Below are positions 46,269 to 47,461 of a stretch of DNA of 47,461 nucleotides, one piece after another (position 1 is the first letter of the stretch; every line of letters starts with the position of its first letter). The DNA lies in contig JASGMR010000007.1 in the NCBI GenBank assembly GCA_030156385.1, positions 1 to 47,461 on the forward strand, read 5' to 3'. A program made the position numbers and the translations under genes. The DNA is from Kosmotogales bacterium. Its GTDB lineage: Bacteria; Thermotogota; Thermotogae; Petrotogales; Kosmotogaceae. The notes under the pieces were generated by a model. The model was not told the origin of the DNA. It worked only from the letters and a program-made list of their open reading frames with translations, and did not search any database.

Positions 46269-47461
46269 TTTTTATCGGCTATTTTTCCATCCTTTATTAC
46301 CATAAAGGGATCTTTAAGATGTTCTAAATTTTCGAGGGGATTCTCGTTTAAAATAATTAAATCGGCTTTTTTCCCTTTTTCAATACTTCCGATATCGTTA
46401 TCAAGAGAAAAAAGCCGTGCATTATTGAGAGTTGCAAGATGAAGAACTTTTTTGTTGTTCAGGAGACCGTGTGATTTTTCTACCCTGTATTTCAGCTCTT
46501 TCCAGAAATTTCTGTGATAAACAAAGGGAACACCTGCGTCGTTTCCCACCGAAATTTTTATACCATTTTCCAATGCCTTTATAAGCCCTTTATTTATTCT
46601 TTCATAAACAATAACTGTATTTTTATATTGAATTTGAGACATTGAAGATTCAGATGATTTAAAATTATTCATTATTTCCATTGAAGCAGAAAGGGTCGGA
46701 TTCAAAGCAGAATAACCTCTCAACGACTCGTTGTTATTTTTGAATTTTAAAACCAGATCATCATCGATTTCCGCTCCATGCTCAATGATATCAACTCCCC
46801 CCTTTAAAGCTTCATATATTCCGGGTGTACTTTGAACATGTGCACATACTAAAACCCCCTGTCTGTGAGCTTCTTTTACAGAAGCGCGTATTTCTGGAGG
46901 CTTCATTTTTAACGTTCCGGCTTCACCGATTTCCTTTGAATCCATAACTCCTCCCGTTACCATTATTTTAATGATTTCGGCTTCATTTAAAATATTATTT
47001 CTTATCTCCTCGATGAAATTCATAGGATCGGTACATGTTGTGCCTAAAATGTTCCCATGACCCGAAACCGGGAGGAGAGCATTTCCCGAAGAAATTATTT
47101 CTGGAAATACTCTGTCGGTATTTTTTATTATATTTTTAAGATCTTTATCGATATTATCTTTATCCCCTAAAGATACAAGGGTTGTAATCCCTGAATTGAT
47201 GGCTTCCCGTGAATTTTCCATCATGTTCTCTAAAACTATATTTCTTACGGAATCATTTTTTATATTTCTGATTAATTCATAAACGGAAAAACCTTTGATA
47301 GTCATGTCAGGACTTCCGTTAAGCATAAGATGGCAATGAGAATTTATCAATCCGGGGATGGCAAATTTCCCTTTCAAATTTATGATTTTAGCAAAAAAAC
47401 CGGAAGGAATACCCTCATAAATTTCTTTTATCCTCCCGTTTTCAATTTCAATACTTGAATT
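46265..47461 (-). CDS. Amidohydrolase, imidazolonepropionase-like (5' end outside window)
   Basis: 398 residues are visible and the frame is open to the window edge, so the start is missing. An apparent start at 47377 (TTG) is internal: the 28 residues before it (IEIENGRIKEIYEG...) form the usual small beta domain. Metal ligands are the HCH of LINSHCHLML, CAHVQSTPGIYEAL, IIEHGAEI and the Asp in VGNDAGVPF. The end IGSIEKGKKADLIILNENPLE is typical of amidohydrolases. Substrate unknown; related enzymes open cyclic amides or act on acylated dipeptides. Its stop overlaps the lysA stop tail to tail. Confidence 0.85.
   Translation of the reverse strand, partial: NSSIEIENGRIKEIYEGIPSGFFAKIINLKGKFAIPGLINSHCHLMLNGSPDMTIKGFSVYELIRNIKNDSVRNIVLENMMENSREAINSGITTLVSLGDKDNIDKDLKNIIKNTDRVFPEIISSGNALLPVSGHGNILGTTCTDPMNFIEEIRNNILNEAEIIKIMVTGGVMDSKEIGEAGTLKMKPPEIRASVKEAHRQGVLVCAHVQSTPGIYEALKGGVDIIEHGAEIDDDLVLKFKNNNESLRGYSALNPTLSASMEIMNNFKSSESSMSQIQYKNTVIVYERINKGLIKALENGIKISVGNDAGVPFVYHRNFWKELKYRVEKSHGLLNNKKVLHLATLNNARLFSLDNDIGSIEKGKKADLIILNENPLENLEHLKDPFMVIKDGKIADKN

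Overview
The window looks like a piece of a low-GC Thermotogota genome, probably near Petrotogales. This is inferred from the AT-rich sequence, the gene families, a lysine riboswitch nearly superimposable on the Thermotoga asd riboswitch outside its P2 arm, a SpoVS homologue without other sporulation genes, and several CUT1 sugar transporters, one with a giant MalG-type subunit. No 16S gene is present, so the placement rests on protein and RNA family resemblance only.

Layout. (1) 1-570: the frameshifted end of an unrecognised gene, cut by a decayed, internally deleted IS200/IS605-type element. (2) 791-12341, minus strand: a tightly packed twelve-gene sugar-acid operon. In transcription order it holds a binding protein, two permeases, a PfkB (KDG-type) kinase, a DapA-family aldolase, a D-2-hydroxyacid dehydrogenase, an enolase-superfamily aldonate dehydratase, a ROK kinase, a LarA-family nickel racemase/epimerase, an FAH-family hydrolase, and a UxaA-type dehydratase split into two genes. 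A promoter overlapped by an inverted repeat precedes the binding protein, and an IclR regulator with its own promoter and palindrome lies just upstream (12670-13525). (3) 13584-14302: AT-rich, no gene seen. (4) 14303-15133: a five-tRNA operon (Pro, Gly, Arg, His, Arg) that appears to read through into spoVS. (5) 15182-30848, minus strand: housekeeping genes, namely a zinc-ribbon membrane protein, rpsT, metK, a small Cys protein, an M23 peptidase, miaA-hfq-hflX, a methyltransferase, a small coiled-coil membrane protein, two odd ABC permeases, folP, pyrG, nfo and lepA. (6) 30922-38668, minus strand: a divergent aminopropyltransferase, a 30-residue monocistronic small protein, single-chain pyruvate:ferredoxin oxidoreductase, an amidase and a membrane protein. 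A candidate plus-strand small RNA lies between the last two units. (7) 38718-46268, plus strand: promoter, lysine riboswitch, terminator, then a nearly gapless asd-dapF-dapA-dapB-dapH-lysC-aminotransferase-lysA operon. (8) 46265 to the end, minus strand: an amidohydrolase cut by the window edge.

How they work together. The first operon probably imports a sugar acid or acidic oligosaccharide, dehydrates it to 2-keto-3-deoxy acids, and phosphorylates and/or cleaves these to pyruvate. PFOR would take pyruvate to acetyl-CoA. The lysine operon makes lysine and diaminopimelate from aspartate through acetylated intermediates and should be switched off by lysine. No deacetylase gene is present here.

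Items most worth a second look: the sugar-acid operon combining LarA, a D-hydroxyacid dehydrogenase, FAH and a split UxaA; the anti-Shine-Dalgarno small RNA candidate at 36409-36475; the 30-residue gene at 32133-32225; the riboswitch lacking its usual loop-loop contact; the aminopropyltransferase with two altered acidic positions; the MalG-type permease with a roughly 560-residue outside domain; and two genes that seem to start at CTG and ATA.
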